Part shown: positions 45,661-58,753 of the stretch, one piece after another | Numbering within the stretch: the first letter of the stretch is position 1 | Layout of the letters: every line of letters starts with the position of its first letter | Origin: Archilochus colubris | Lineage: Eukaryota > Chordata > Aves > Apodiformes > Trochilidae | Assembly (NCBI GenBank): GCA_023079485.1 | Contig: CM041083.1 | Coordinates: 110,215,554-110,279,553 of the forward strand | Direction of reading: 5' to 3' | Length of the DNA stretch: 64,000 nucleotides | Position numbers and translations under genes: made by a program | Notes under the pieces: generated by a model | Databases searched by the model: none | Told to the model about the DNA's origin: nothing | Seen by the model: the letters and a program-made list of their open reading frames with translations, nothing else

Positions 45661-48600
45661 TTGTAATAGGTACAGTCACGATGGGAGATGAGAAAAAGCT
45701 CACCAGTTTTTAAGTGTGTATTTCTGACTGCGCGGAAGAGGATTAGACTTACATATGCCTTGCAGTTGTAAGAACCTGTATATATTCGAGGACTTGGATC
45801 TGTTAACAATTATTAAATGATTTAGCATAATGAATTAAAAATACACTCCAGCCTCTGTTCTCAGAGTCGTCAGCAACTTGATTCAAGAAAGCAATTTCCT
45901 TGTAAAATACACAGAAAATCTCTCTTAACCTGAAACAGAAATATATCTGGCAAGTTGCAGGTGATCAACTAATGTGTGTGGTCATGGTTTTGATACTGAG
46001 AGAAATGCTTCCATGTCTCAGAGATGTGCACCATAGGTAATTCTTACAGATTTCAATGGGACCAGAAATTCTCCATCAGCAGTATCTCAAGTCCCAAAAG
46101 AAATCTATGTAGTGTGAATCTAGTCATGAATTTTAATGCTTTTCTAAAGTCATTATTCTTACTATGTTGGAGAGTGAGGGCAGCCATTTCACTGAGATGT
46201 TATAACAAGAAGCCAGCTTCAGAGTTTAGCAACGCCATTATTATCTCATTCAAAAAGGTGGGAGTTCTTTAATTCTGTGTTTAACTAGGTGAAAGAGCAG
46301 GGGTTGTGACAGATTCCTGATTTTTTTAATTGAAATAACCACTGAAAGACTGAACAAAAAAATCTGGAAATGGACTGTGCAGATACTGTAAGCTGGCTCT
46401 GCTGTAACAGAAGTGTATCTAAAGAGCACAGCTGAAGGGTCATGACAGATTTGTCTGTGGAATGCTGACTTCCAAGAAGTCTTTAGATGGCCAAGATAGA
46501 CACCCGAGGAAGTGTTCATTGGTGGCTTTATGGATCTTTTAAGCCTGATTCCTAGAGCTGATTCTCTTGATCCGAACTTGAAGACTAGTTTCCTAGTATT
46601 TTTATTACTCTTCTCTGTGAAAACAGATAATGAAAATGCATTTAGAAGAAAACAGGGAATGAATGAGCTTTTTGAAGGCTCTATTCTCTGCATTTGAACT
46701 TTAGTGCCTAATATAAATGACTTGAAAGTTTTTTAAAGATTGATATTTAGAAGTAGCAATCTAAAGATTAGGTTTTCTTAAACTTCATGTAGTTAAAAAA
46801 AAAATATAGCCCCTATCGGTGGTGAGAGTACCATGCCCTAGCAACAGCAGGCAGAGGCCATTCCTGAGGGCCTCTGGAAGTGACAGGAGGGGAGTTTTCA
46901 CCTCTTACATGAAGCAGTCTGAGCACTGCAGGTCTGCGTCCAGTCCTCTCGGCTACATGAGGCTGAGAAGCTGGTCTGTCCTATTCCTCCTCACCCCTAC
47001 ACAGGTTTCAGTACTGAAGGCCACTTCATCCTGCTGGAGGGCTTAGGGGAAGCTTGACAAATAACTGTGTGCTTTTGTCATGAGAAGCACCTTTTGTTTT
47101 GTGAAATGAAGTGAGGTATCTTAAGGCATTCCACCATCTGCAAAGTGTTTGTTTCAGAGAAGAGAGAATGAAAAGAGGTCAGTGTAAAGAGAAAGGAGTG
47201 TTTAACTTTGAGTACCATTAGTACCATGCCTCATATAACTAGTTACTGTTATTAGTTACTATGAGGCTGCTCAAGAGGGAATTATTTTAATTTTTTTACC
47301 CCAACAAAGGAACTTAAATGTTAGCCTAGGCAGTATAGTTGCCTTCTGAGTATGTAGATTTTTCTGCCATTACTTTCACAGTCAAGTGTTTATCACTCGT
47401 AGGAAACTTTTTTAAAGGTACTTCAGTTACTCATTTCTAGGAACTGAAGTCTCATGTCCAGAAAAAGCTCCTGTTGCTGCAGGCTGTAGCTGCCCATCTG
47501 CCTAGCAACACACAGATCATCACAAACAAACTGCTCTGGAGCAGCCTGGCTCCCAACCAGTGCAGTGTCCAAATACGGTCTCTGTATTGACAGTTCTTTT
47601 AGATGCAGGCTTTTCTTTTTTTTGCCAGCATTGGGTATCTCCTTCATGCCTGTGATACATGTTCTGGTGTCCTGGTGAGGCTGTTGGCCATCAGTGTTTC
47701 TAAATGTCTGAACCAAGCTGATGCTAACAACAGATGCCCTAGCCAAATACCAACTCCATCTCTTCAGTCTGCCAACATCTTACACTGATTTTACTAATAC
47801 TTGTGATCATCCCTTTAACCACATTTATCCCAAGATTTTAAAAAATGGTCTGTTAGTAAAATTCATCTCTTTGAGGGGAAGATCATTAGTCAGAAAGTGA
47901 GTATCTTCTTTTACTTATTTATGGCATTTTACTAGTTACAGGCCTAACTAGAAGCATTCATGGGAATTTATTTCTTTTGATTGATAAAAGTTATATATTT
48001 TCTTTTCCAAGCACCCACCTCATATTGAATTATTTTGGAAGGTTGCAGCAAAATCAGTTAAACAGTTCAAGTTTGAGAGCAACCGCTTGGAATTTGGCAG
48101 CGAGTCCTTTCATTGTCAGGAGGGTGCTGCTTCTGTCCACTTGAAAAATCTACTCCAAATTTGGACAAATGGTGAAATTGAAAATTTTAGGCTTCATTTG
48201 TCCAACGGATCCTCCTTCAGAAAGCAGCAACTCTATTTGGTTTGCACCACACTCGAGGGTGAAGGTTCAGAAGGAATGAAAAGGGAAAAAGGCAGCTCTT
48301 GGGGCTCTGCGTGGTGGCTTACTGCCTCTGAGGGCAGGCCCAGGGTGACAGCCTGTATCACCCTGGGACAGTGTAAGCAGCACTGGTCTGTGATGTGGGC
48401 TAAGATATTCCCAACAGCTGATGTCTGTGTGGATCCCTTCTGTGCCATACAGGGGAATTTGGGAGGTATTTTTATTGCTTTCTTCAGCTTTTAGAAATTT
48501 GTAGGTGTTAGATCCCAGAGTGAAAGAATCACAGGTTAAGTATTTACAGTGTTAGGGTTATCCTGCAATCTTCAGGTGCTCCTCTGTATATGTGTTTTAA

Positions 48601-51600
48601 TGACTAAGTTGTATAGAATATTTCTCTCCCTTAAAGTAGTTCTTTTATTCCCCCTTTTTTCTTTTTGGTTTCTGGTTGTTTTGTTTTTATTTTGACACAG
48701 ATTTATTTAGGAGATCCAAATTCCCTTAGAAACATAATAGTTATATGACAACTCTTTATTACTTAATTTGTGTAATTGTTACTGTGCTTAGTTCATGCAG
48801 TGCTGCATTCAGCTACAAGAATAATATTAAATAAATCCATTCTGTTTATTCCTGAATGTATCACAAAGAACTAGACTAAGAGGGCACACTTTTGTTTGAA
48901 TTCATCTTGAATGTAATGCTACTTGTGGGATTAACCAAATTTACACTTGACTTTGAACTTCAGTCTTTTTTCCTTCAAGTTTTGCTGAGCCTAAACCAGA
49001 ACTGAACTAGATCTCTGGTAACAGCTGGAACCAAATGGAAATGTTGTACTGACTTCAGCAGAATGATACATACATTTGTTTTCCAGAGGTAACTGATCTT
49101 CTTTGAGACCATTATTTTTTAAAAATACATGTAAGTTTTTTAGAATAATCAGACTTATATTTGCCTAAACTCAGAGCTGAAATGTGTGCATGAATTGATA
49201 TAGAATTACATAATTCGTAACTCATAAGCAAAATTAAATCTGTGCAAATTGGGTAAATGTCCATGGGGAAGGTGAAACATACTTTTTTTCTGCTTTTTTA
49301 ATAGTTACAAAGTTTTTGGCCAGAGAACAGTGGGAGCTTTAAGGAATAAGTGGGAGAAGTTGTACAGGTAATACAAAGTCATGACAATAGAAATGTACTT
49401 CAAGTTCACTACTTACCACTAGAAGAATATGGAATACATACAACAGGATGTAAAGAAAGAGATCAGAGATGATCATGTTTAATAAAACGGTAATTTTAAA
49501 TATTATTCATGTATTAGACAATTTTTAGAACACTACATAGTTTATATAAGTATGTATTTGCAAAACTAAAAGTTGTATTTTAAAGCACCTGAGTGGAAAG
49601 GCTGTTTTTTACTTAAAAGTAACACAAAAGATTTAGGTGAAAAAATAACTGTGACTGATACAGGAAGTGTCTTGAAATTAATTTTCTTTGGTGAAGAAAC
49701 CATACCAAATCCCAACAAGTAAGTAACAATTAAGTGGTAGTGCTTCTTAGGGCCTCAGAAATGAGGAAGATCATAAAAAAGAAATTAAAATCTCTTTAGC
49801 ACATGTAGGGGCTGCAAACATAGTAAATCATATCCATGTTTTCTGAAACATTTCCCGTTGCACAGAAATTTCTTTTTCATTAAAACTTATCCTTTGAAAT
49901 ATATCAGCCTTGAAGGAAATGTATGTATACAAACAAGAAAGGGCTACAGAATAAACCAAAATACAGCTACTTGTTCAAATGCCAAGTTAGCCAAGAAGAA
50001 ACTAGGATAAGAAAAATTCCATACAGAAGGTCTAAACAAAGTCACGTAGAGTGTCATGTTAAAATTGAGAGGTACAATAAAAGTAAATGCTCAAAGACTT
50101 GTAAGCACAGAGTAAAAGAATGCAGATGTAGACTGCTCATCCAAGTTAATTAGAGGACCATATTCAGCCACTAGAAAGTAGAAAGACCAAGGACTAGATC
50201 CAGTGCTACTGAAACCTGTAGAGCTTTTAGTGTTAATTTCAGTGGCAGCAATTATGAGGACTCCTCTGAAGAGGGAAAAACCACCACAAACTGATGTGTC
50301 ACAGGAAATGTAGAGATACCAAATCTATTTGTGCCAGGTGACAAAGTTCTGCTGGAAGCTGAAGTGTTGAAAAAGCAGGAAATTGTTACAGGAAAACAAG
50401 AAACTAAATGCAGATAATCCCATAGACTAGATAATACTGATCAGGAAATTTGAAAGCTATTTAAGAATGAACTATTTTTCTAGCAAAAATGCACCATTTT
50501 AAAGGAATTACATCAGAGTAAATGTGACTAGCTGGCTTGAACTGACTGAAAATTGCACCTCCTTCTCAAAAAATTAGCAGATATGGAGAATGTTAGGGGG
50601 TGACAGTGGATAAAACAAAACAAGTGATTTAGACATTGAAAAAAATTATTGAAAGATCCTGGCAGGAAGAGAACACTGTGACACGTGAGGCCTTATCCCG
50701 AATAGGAGGTACTTAAGAATTCTTGAGAAAAAACCTACAGAAATAAGTGGTAATTTTTTCCAGTGCAGAGGGTTGATAGTGGGTGTTGGGAGATTCTGTA
50801 TGATGGTGTGCAAGTTGATATCTTTAAAAAATTTGCAAAAACTGATTTAAAGGAACTGTTCAGGAAGTTGTCAGCCTATGGCATGATACAAGTATGCAGA
50901 ATAAAAACAGTAAAAAGTAAGTTACATACTCCTACCAAAACCTGCTTATTGAAGTAGGCAGTGTCAAAAAAAAAAAAAAGCTTTTGTCCAAAACTGTTGT
51001 TATAACAATATTAAAGTAATCACACATAATTAATGTGTAAATTTCACTAACGCTTTGAGTGCTGCTCATGCTTAAAAATATTTTTATTTATACAGATAGG
51101 AAAACATCCAGTCATATTGAACATTAAAAGTTTTAATTTATCTGGGAGATGGATATTCCATAACTCTCCATGATGTTTTATTGTGACAAATCTTACGTAG
51201 ACAGCAAAATCAGGTATCAGTCAACTCACTAGTTTGATCTATCTTGATAATGTTTTGATTCCTTTGGTCATTAAGCCCAGTACTTAGGGGGCAGAGCAGC
51301 CACTTAGTGGAGCAGAAATTGTGATGTTTTTACAGAAAAGAAGCATATGTACTTGCTAAGAGTGCAATAGATTTACACACATTTTACATCAGCTTTTATA
51401 ATCAACAAGCTTTACATATCTAAGTTTCATAGTGGCCTCAAAGGAGATTTCAGTGTAACAAAACTTTTTAAATGTTTTTTTTTAACATTGATTTGGGACT
51501 GGAAATAAAGTTAAATCAATAACTGATATCAGTATCCTTAGCTGTTTACATTTTAATGTGATATAACTAACTATTGAAACTCCAAGTCTAAAATTACAAT

Positions 51601-52710
51601 GTATGTGGGGTTTTTTATCCACTGATGTTTCTCTCTGATGGTTGTAAGCCTATGTAAATGGGTGTACAGCTTTAGGCATGTTCATAACTGGGTATTTACA
51701 ACCATACTATTCTGACTGTTAAACTATGGAACTAGCTGAGGTAGTACAGAGATTTTTTTGTTTGTTTTCTTCTCGTCACATTCAAAAATAAAACTATGTT
51801 ACAGGAGTCCTAAACCAGCTTTTTCCCTGGAATATTATATGTCATGCCTATGAGATACCATCACAAAACGCTGAGTGGCACTATGCATTTTCAATGACAT
51901 ACTTTTCTGTATGTTTGGAGGCAATATTTTAAAATGGGGTAAGGCACAGTATGAAAATTATTTTTAACTTCCATATGGACACATAGATGCATGTACAATT
52001 AAGTTATCTAATAATTTTTGAAGGCAATAAAGCACATATATGTACAAGATTCTTCTTAAGATTTTGCTGGTGTTCAGTTTTAGATCTCATTCAACAGTGT
52101 AGAGACAGATCCTCAGCTGGTGGTTGAGCAGGACATGGCATTGACTCAGAACATCAGACAAGAAAAAAGTCCTAAAGGATCATTAAAATTGTGGAGAAGA
52201 AAATTTCTTTTGACAGAAAGATGCAGAATAACTCTTCTGCAGGGTAAATTCTGGCCTTTAGGTCGATTCTCTAGTATTTGAGAGAAACCTAGTTTTCATC
52301 CTCTTCCTAATAATGGGCTATTCCAGCTTCTCAGAACATCATACTGAGGGACACAGGAGAAGAGAAAGCCACCAGAACTAAATAGCAATGTAAGGCAGGT
52401 TAACAGAAGCAGGGAGGTATCTTTGGAAAACTGTATTGGAAATGCACAAAACAGATGGGTTTATAAATTCTGTCATTAGTGTGGTTAGGCAGATCACCAC
52501 TGAGCTTTATGAACGACTTGAGAGGTCGTGGGGAAAAAAGAAACTGAACAACAAACACAAGTCCTTTTCTTGTATCAGGAACAGGAGGCTTGTCACAGTG
52601 TGGGTAGGGTTTGCAGACCATCAAAGTGTAAAAGAACAGTCAGAGAAAGCAGGACCATAGAAGGAAAGCCTACATTAAGATTGCATCTGTGCTCACAGTG
52701 TAACAGCTTA
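45661..52710. other. Intergenic region, no gene recognised
   Basis: AT-rich DNA beyond the CpG island. It holds a slightly GC-richer patch at 46815-47050, an open frame without ATG at 47988-48494 with a small hairpin inside, and scattered low-complexity runs. Stretches such as 49900-50960 and 52080-52700 have the texture of very old repeats, but I could not assign a family. No DYRK1A coding sequence was seen. Confidence 0.55.
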
Positions 52711-53828
52711 TCATAGAATCATAGAATAGGCTGGGTTGGAAGGGACCTCAGAGATCATCGAGTCCAACCCTTGATCAACTACCACCACAGTCACTAGACT
52801 ATGGCACTGAGTGCCATATCGAGTCGCTTTTTAAATGTCTCCAGGGACGAAGAGTCCACCACCTCCCCAGGCAGCCCGTTCCAATGTCTGATCACCCTTT
52901 CCGTGAAAAAATTCTTTCTAATATCCAATCTGAACTTCCCCGGCACAATTTAAGACCATGCCCTCTTGTCTTACTGAGAGTTGCCTGGGAAAAGAGACCA
53001 ACCCCCGCCTGGCTCCATCCTCCTTTCAGGTAGTTGTAGAGAGCAATGAGGTCTCCCCTGAGCCTCCTCTTCTTCAGGCTGAACAGCCCCAGCTCCCTCA
53101 GCCTCTCCTCATAGGATCTGTGTTCGAGTCCCTTCACCAGCTTGGTTGCCCTCCTTTGGACCTGTTCGAGGACCTCAATATCCTTCTTGAACTGAGGGGC
53201 CCAGAACTGAACACAGTACTCAAGGTGTGGCCTTACCAGGGCTGAGTATAGGGGCAGAATCACCTCCTTGGACCTGCTGGTGACGCTGTTTCTGATACAT
53301 GCCAGGATGCCATTGGCCTTCTTGGCCACCTGGGCACACTGCTGGCTCATGTTCAGCTTCCTGTCAATCCAGACTCCCAGGTCTCTTTCTGCCTGGCTGC
53401 TCTCCAACCACTCTGTCCCCAGTCTGTAGCGCTGCATGGGGTTGTTGTGGCCAAAGTGCAGGACCCGGCACTTGGCCTTGTTGAAGCTCATCCCATTGGA
53501 GTCAGCCCATCTCTCCAGTCTGTCCAGGTCCCTCTGCAGAATCCTCCTGCCTTCCAGCTGATCAACACTTCTCCCCAGCTTGGTGTCATCAGCAAACTTG
53601 ATGATGATGGACTCAATCCCCTCATCCAAGTCATCAATGAAGATATTGAACAGGACTGGGCCCAGCACTGATCCCTGGGGGACACCGCTGGTGACCGGCC
53701 GCCAACTGGAAGCAGCCCCATTCAGTACCACTCTCTGGGCCCGGCCCTCCAGCCACTTCTTAACCCAGTGCAGAGTACGCTTGTCCAAGCTGTGGGCAGC
53801 CAGCTTTCTCAGGAGGAAATCCATGCCA
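52711..53828 (-). mobile_element. CR1 LINE with 315-codon reverse transcriptase frame
   Basis: The best-preserved LINE in the window, 5'-truncated near 53828, with its 3' tail (catagaatcatagaatag) at 52711. The - strand frame 52892-53839 encodes RT palm sequence with [20 protein letters not shown] and the catalytic FADD motif, then the thumb and C-terminal region ([33 protein letters not shown]). A frameshift after GLKLC breaks the last part. It lacks the endonuclease domain and ORF1, so it is not autonomous. Confidence 0.96.
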
Positions 53829-53839
53829 GAACTTTGCAT
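52892..53839 (-). pseudogene. CR1 ORF2 fragment (reverse transcriptase), truncated and frameshifted
   Basis: The open frame within the CR1 at 52711-53828. RT motifs are present in order: SGVPQGS (motif B), FADDTKLG (motif C with catalytic Asp pair) and downstream CR1-specific blocks. Compared with full CR1 ORF2 it lacks the N-terminal endonuclease and early RT motifs. The final 13 codons are out of frame with other CR1 copies. The start Met is not a genuine start. Confidence 0.9.
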
Positions 53840-54455
53840 TATGGGGAATTCAGGAGATCTGCTTCAAACACAAGTGCAGGGCAGAAAAGGTTAGACAACA
53901 AACATAAAATAAGCAAGACGTAATGGGTACCAGGTGGCCTCCATCTAGGAGTTCTAAGAGAAGTCAGGTGTAAGAAAGCTGAAGTACTGACTGCAGTGTC
54001 CAACCCCAGTTTTAAAACCCCTTTCCCTGCCAACCAGGTGGGGAGGGCAAAGGTGAAGACCCAGGTAACTACATGCGAGTGAGCCTCTTGTGTTGTCTAT
54101 GCTGTGCAGGTAAGTAATATCTGTCCTACAGAACAGAATCACTAAACACACACACACATATATATATAAATATGACATATCAAGAAGACAACACTGCTTT
54201 TGTTGCATTATTTCAAATATTGCAGATCTATAATTCTTTGGTGATGTTAACATACATAACAGACAAGAGAGATCTCATGTTTAAGGGTTTTCAGGGATTT
54301 CCAGGGGCAATGAGGTTCCTAGACAAACTGCTTTTTTGTTTGTTCATTTGCTCGTTTGTTTGTTCTTAAAGCACCTTTATAAAGTAAGAAGCAAGAGGAG
54401 TGATTAAAAAAATGGCTAAATGGCACAAAACCAAAATAAAACAGATATAAAAGGT
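53829..54455. other. Intergenic spacer with dinucleotide microsatellite
   Basis: Contains a (CA)n(TA)n run at 54145-54172. I see nothing else recognisable. Confidence 0.5.
54145..54172 (+). repeat. (CA)n(TA)n microsatellite
   Basis: About seven CA units run directly into TA units. Confidence 0.9.
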
Positions 54456-55340
54456 CAGTTTTCATAGAAGAGGGAGATGACAAGATGAGTCCACAGGGAC
54501 CTGTGCTGTGACTTGTGCTGCTTAATGTATTCATAAACGATCTGGAAAAAGAGGGTGAGCAGTGAGATGTCACAGATTGCTAATGATATTAAGCTATTCA
54601 GGTAAAGGAAAGTTAGAGGACAAATTGTGATGCAGCTGAAGGGCTGACTGTGAAGAAATAGAGACCTTACCAGAATGGGTGACTGAATAATAAAACAGCA
54701 GCTAAAATTTGATGTAGTTGTGTAAAGCAGTGCACATGGGGAAAAAGACTGTATATACAGTGATGGGCTGTAAGCTGGTTTCTGACTCACAAATGAGATC
54801 TTTGGGTTATAATGAATATTACTATGAAACTATCAGCACTACACAAATCAAATACTTAGATTTACTAGAAGTAGAACAGAGAAAAAAAAAAGAGAACACT
54901 AACACATCTGTTCCAGAATCAATCCATAGTTCTCTGTATATTGAGTAGTATGTACAGTTTTTCACATCTCAAAAAGGGCAAAATGGCAATGGAAATTAGT
55001 CAGAAAATGCTTGACAAGGATAACCAAAGAAAGAGAATGGTTCTCCATGGTATGTAACTGTGGGCCCTTAACTCTGAAAAACAGATCACAGAACCATAGA
55101 ATCATAGAATGCCACATTTGAAGAGACATCGAAGATCATCTGGTCCAACCTCTCTAGGTAATAGTATAGTTTAAATGAGAAGGGCCATGAAGGAGGTCTA
55201 CAAAATCACCAGTGGCAGAGAACAGATGAAGATGGGGACGTTGTTACTAACTTTTTCCAATATGAGTATGAAGAATTTTAATGAAGCTGATAGGAAGCAT
55301 GTTCAAAAAAAAATTCTCTAGAGGATTTCAAGCTACAGAA
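54456..55340 (+). mobile_element. Ancient CR1-like LINE relic
   Basis: A decayed sense-strand RT. One frame reads NVFINDLEKEGEQ, the next ANDIKLF (the degenerate FADD region), and further on EYYVQFFTSQKG, the degenerate LEYCVQFW block. These three lie in CR1 order but in different frames with many stops. The 55180-55330 part (VYKITSGREQMK-like) seems to continue it after a nested insertion at 55088-55165. Confidence 0.7.
55088..55165 (-). mobile_element. CR1 3' tail fragment nested in older LINE
   Basis: Reads catagaatcatagaatgcc followed by the 'gatcatctggtccaacct' block, the antisense form of a CR1 3' end, embedded in the older + strand relic. Confidence 0.8.
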
Positions 55341-58300
55341 ATATTTGCTCCAAGATGCTGGAATATGCATAATATTTGGGAGATAAACCCAACCAAACAA
55401 AGTAATAAAAGTCCAAAGCCCTTAAATATAAGGGCTGTTAAAGAAGAAAATACCACCCACTGTCCCCCCTGCAGAAGCCTCCAGACCACAGATGACTGGA
55501 CACGGGGAGAGCTCAGAGACTGCACACTTACCTTGTTTGTAAGCTCTTCCTTGAGCATCCTCTTTTGGTTGCTGCTGGAAACCAGATACCAAACCAGATG
55601 AGTTTTAAGTTCCTGGCATAGCAGTTCTTCATGCAAATGCTATAGAAAAGAGAAGATTAAAAGGCCATAAGGTTATGACATGATTCAGAATCATGAAAGG
55701 TTAGGAGAAAGACCAATGACTACAGAAGAAAAAATCTTAATCCATATAGCTGCAAAATAGTGTCAAAACCAGTTAGGCAGTGAAGTAGGTCACCCGTGTG
55801 TAAATACCTAACACCAGTGCTCTGCAGGGAAGGCATGCTGGTGTCTGAAGGTTCTGCTGGTGATCACTGGGACAGCTGCTAGCGACAAAGGCATATCACT
55901 GAGCAGAGGGAGAGAATTAATTTAGAAAGCAAGAAAAGAAAGAAAGAGCACAGGGTGGAAGAAAGGCTACCTCCTTGTAGGAGACAAGGCCACTGCAAAA
56001 TCCTTCTCCAAAAGGAAAAGGAAAATATCTATGAATTGCCAAAAATATTTTGTTTTTTCAGGTGGCTGCTGCCATTGTGAGAAACAGAAAAGACAAGAGT
56101 GCAAATATGGGAGGTAGTAATGCAAGAAGGAATGTAACTTTCAGATGAGAAAATGTAATTTTCTCCATTTGTATACTAAGAACTTTTTTCCTTTTAGATA
56201 TATGGTCAAACCTGCCATAATGCTACAGTGCAGACTGAATTAAACTTTTTTATTCAGTTGCATGAGGGTAACCTGAAAATAGACTTTATAGAAGATGCTC
56301 ATCATTAAACTCAGCTGCTTCCATGCTCACCAGATAATAACACATGCTGCACTGAACTGTATTAGGCAAGACTGTAGCTGAGTATCCTTTTTAATCTCCC
56401 TTTTTCATAATTTAAAAAATCCTTTTGCTCTGTGTACTTTGTTTCAACACAAAAATTTAGCAGAATCGGTTGTTTTTTACATATATAGCATGAAGGAAAA
56501 TATATTTTCCATTAGTCTCCAGTTGAAATGTCACACAATCATAATGCAAAAGATGAAATTTGCCTTGTGAGGCCATTAAGGAAAGGAAAACAATCGAAGT
56601 CTCAAGAAAATATTTTGATGCTACAGTAATTTAAAATTGGAATACCTACAGTGCTGCAATAACAAGCACTATTAATTCTGAGTGACATATAGCAGAAATT
56701 GTTTATAGTGCTACATGAACATAAACCTGATGTAGCTCTGATTACTCTCATCGCAGTTACTTTACACCCTTAGCAATGGCCTTAAAGGATTATTTTGTTC
56801 TAACTATTCATAAACTAGTCTCTTGCCTTTGACATTTCTACTGTAAGTTCTCTGCCAGTTCAGAGGTGATAGGTCCAGGCCCCAGTGTTCCACCTGCCCA
56901 GGTAGTGGACTGGAAAGATGACACTATTTAGAAAACTAGGGAGCTAGGAAGGGCAGATGGCTCCATCAGTAGTACATAAGCACCAGAACTTAAGTGTGAT
57001 CTGTGTACCACAGATATGTAAACGCTGTGTCAGACAACAGACCTTGACACTTCACTAGGAATATAAATAATTCATTAATAGATAAATTTTGTTTAAAGTA
57101 ATATGTTTGTTCTTCTTAGCATAAAGTGAAACGTAAAAGAAGATGTACTTTGGGATTCATAACTATAAGGTGCTTCGACCAATTCTGAAAGAGCGGTGAC
57201 CTAACACCTTTTGTCTCAGAACTAATTGGCAGTCTCTGACAGAGTTTTGCAATACACTGGAAGCTGTTGCAGAGAGCCCTTTTTTTGTAGTTTATAGTAC
57301 CCTGTTGGGAAAATATTTCCCAAATAAATATTTGTGAAAATTCCCTAATTCAGAAAAACTTGTAAGCATTTTTTTTCTATTGTGGAACACATCCAGAGAC
57401 ACTTGTTGCCTGTAAAGAAATGTTTATTGTTGTTTCTTTGTCTAAGAAATAAATAATTCTTAGGGCCATCTGGGGTTTTGGTAAAAATTAATGCCAAAGA
57501 GGGAGGACATTGCTTATAATTTACTATACGCTGTTTTCATTACCTTGAAAAGCAACATGAAAAAGACAACAAAAAGTACTTTCTTGTGAAAATCTAAGCT
57601 AGAAATATTTTTTCTGTTTTCAGAATTTTAAACTTGCATTTCACTTGCACTTGCCTACAAATTTCCCAGCTGAAATATTACTCTTTCAGAAAGAACCCAG
57701 ACTTTTCCCTATTCTTTCCCTTTAAAACAAACAAGCAAAAAAAAGACTCAATAAACTGAAAAAGAAAAAAAAAATGAAGCGACACCCAGGACAGAAAACT
57801 CCTTCCAAATAGTTAAAAATTGGCAAACCACTAAACAATGGGAAATAAATAAACAAACAAGGACTATGTTTGCTTCAACTCGAATGTTCTGGACACACAC
57901 ACAAATCTCAAAACCCAAAAAACAAGGCCAGAAAAGGCCAAAACCCCTTAAGACTTTTAACTAAAAACTCAGTTCTCTAGAATCAGGCTTTAAAAATCAA
58001 TATAGGTGATACCCTACTGGCAGAGAGAGTTTTTGTGTTCCTTTCAGATTTACCCCAAGCCTCATATTACGTACAGGTGCTCAAGGCTCAGACCACATGC
58101 ATGCAAATACAGCATTTCCAAGACACCTGATGTACACCACGAGTAGAATACAGCTTTGCATCACACATGCAAGAGGACTCTCAGTGACTCCTCACTTTGC
58201 ACAGAAATTAAGTTCAGTGTCAGACTTACTAAACACTGCCTTTGGGACCTACTTGAAACTGGAACTTGATTCTCACCCCATGACTTAAATAGACTCAGCC

Positions 58301-58396
58301 CTTGTGTATGTCTAAAGAATCACAGTTGCCCACAGATAGTAGAAACTTTCCTAAATTCCCCAGAGCTCCTGCTTCTCCAGTTTACACAGCAGTGGG
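55341..58396. other. Intergenic region, nothing recognised
   Basis: AT-rich sequence with short A-rich runs. I see no supported gene, RNA or repeat family in it. Confidence 0.5.
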
Positions 58397-58753
58397 CTAA
58401 TTGAAATTGCCTGTTCTGGTTTGTGGTGGCATCTGAATTCTGGGCACCTGCACCTTCTTCAGCAGGGAGAACATCTTTTCTGTCTCTTCAGCATTGCTGC
58501 TTCTGGGGTCCAGAGGAACCAAACATCTCATTGCATGTGTGAGGACAAGGAGCAGGGTTACTGTGAGCAAGACGATAGGCAAAGAAAAGAGGGAAAAAAA
58601 GATCTCTAGGGTGTAGGAGGTGGTGGATTCAGATGGTACAGACAGTTCAGCCTCAGCAAAAGAGGTGTTGGTAAGACTAGCCTCATGGTCTTTCAGTAAA
58701 TACTGTTCTTGCTGTGCTTTTTTTGGTTGGTACTTGTATCCCTTTAGATACAT
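58397..58753 (-). CDS. Unrecognised ORF with one transmembrane helix (possible small membrane protein)
   Basis: A 118-codon ORF I cannot assign. Residues 1-45 are polar and Lys/Gln/Ser-rich. Residues from about 48 to 72 form a strong hydrophobic helix (FFSLFSLPIVLLTVTLLLVL). A polar cytoplasmic-like tail with charged and proline residues follows to the stop at 58397. The layout resembles a type I or type III single-pass protein. A second ORF (58683-58886) lies directly upstream in the next frame, so this may be the 3' half of a frameshifted or spliced gene. It could also be a chance ORF; other unsupported ORFs here reach similar length. Confidence 0.3.
   Translation of the reverse strand: MYLKGYKYQPKKAQQEQYLLKDHEASLTNTSFAEAELSVPSESTTSYTLEIFFSLFSLPIVLLTVTLLLVLTHAMRCLVPLDPRSSNAEETEKMFSLLKKVQVPRIQMPPQTRTGNFN

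Noticed and set aside
46250..46693. 147-codon - strand ORF in the intergenic region
   Set aside because: No recognisable domain, no splice context and no repeat match that I can see. The composition looks like translated AT-rich DNA, and length alone is not evidence.
47423..47746. 107-codon - strand ORF
   Set aside because: No domain, signal or conserved motif recognised. Nothing distinguishes it from chance.
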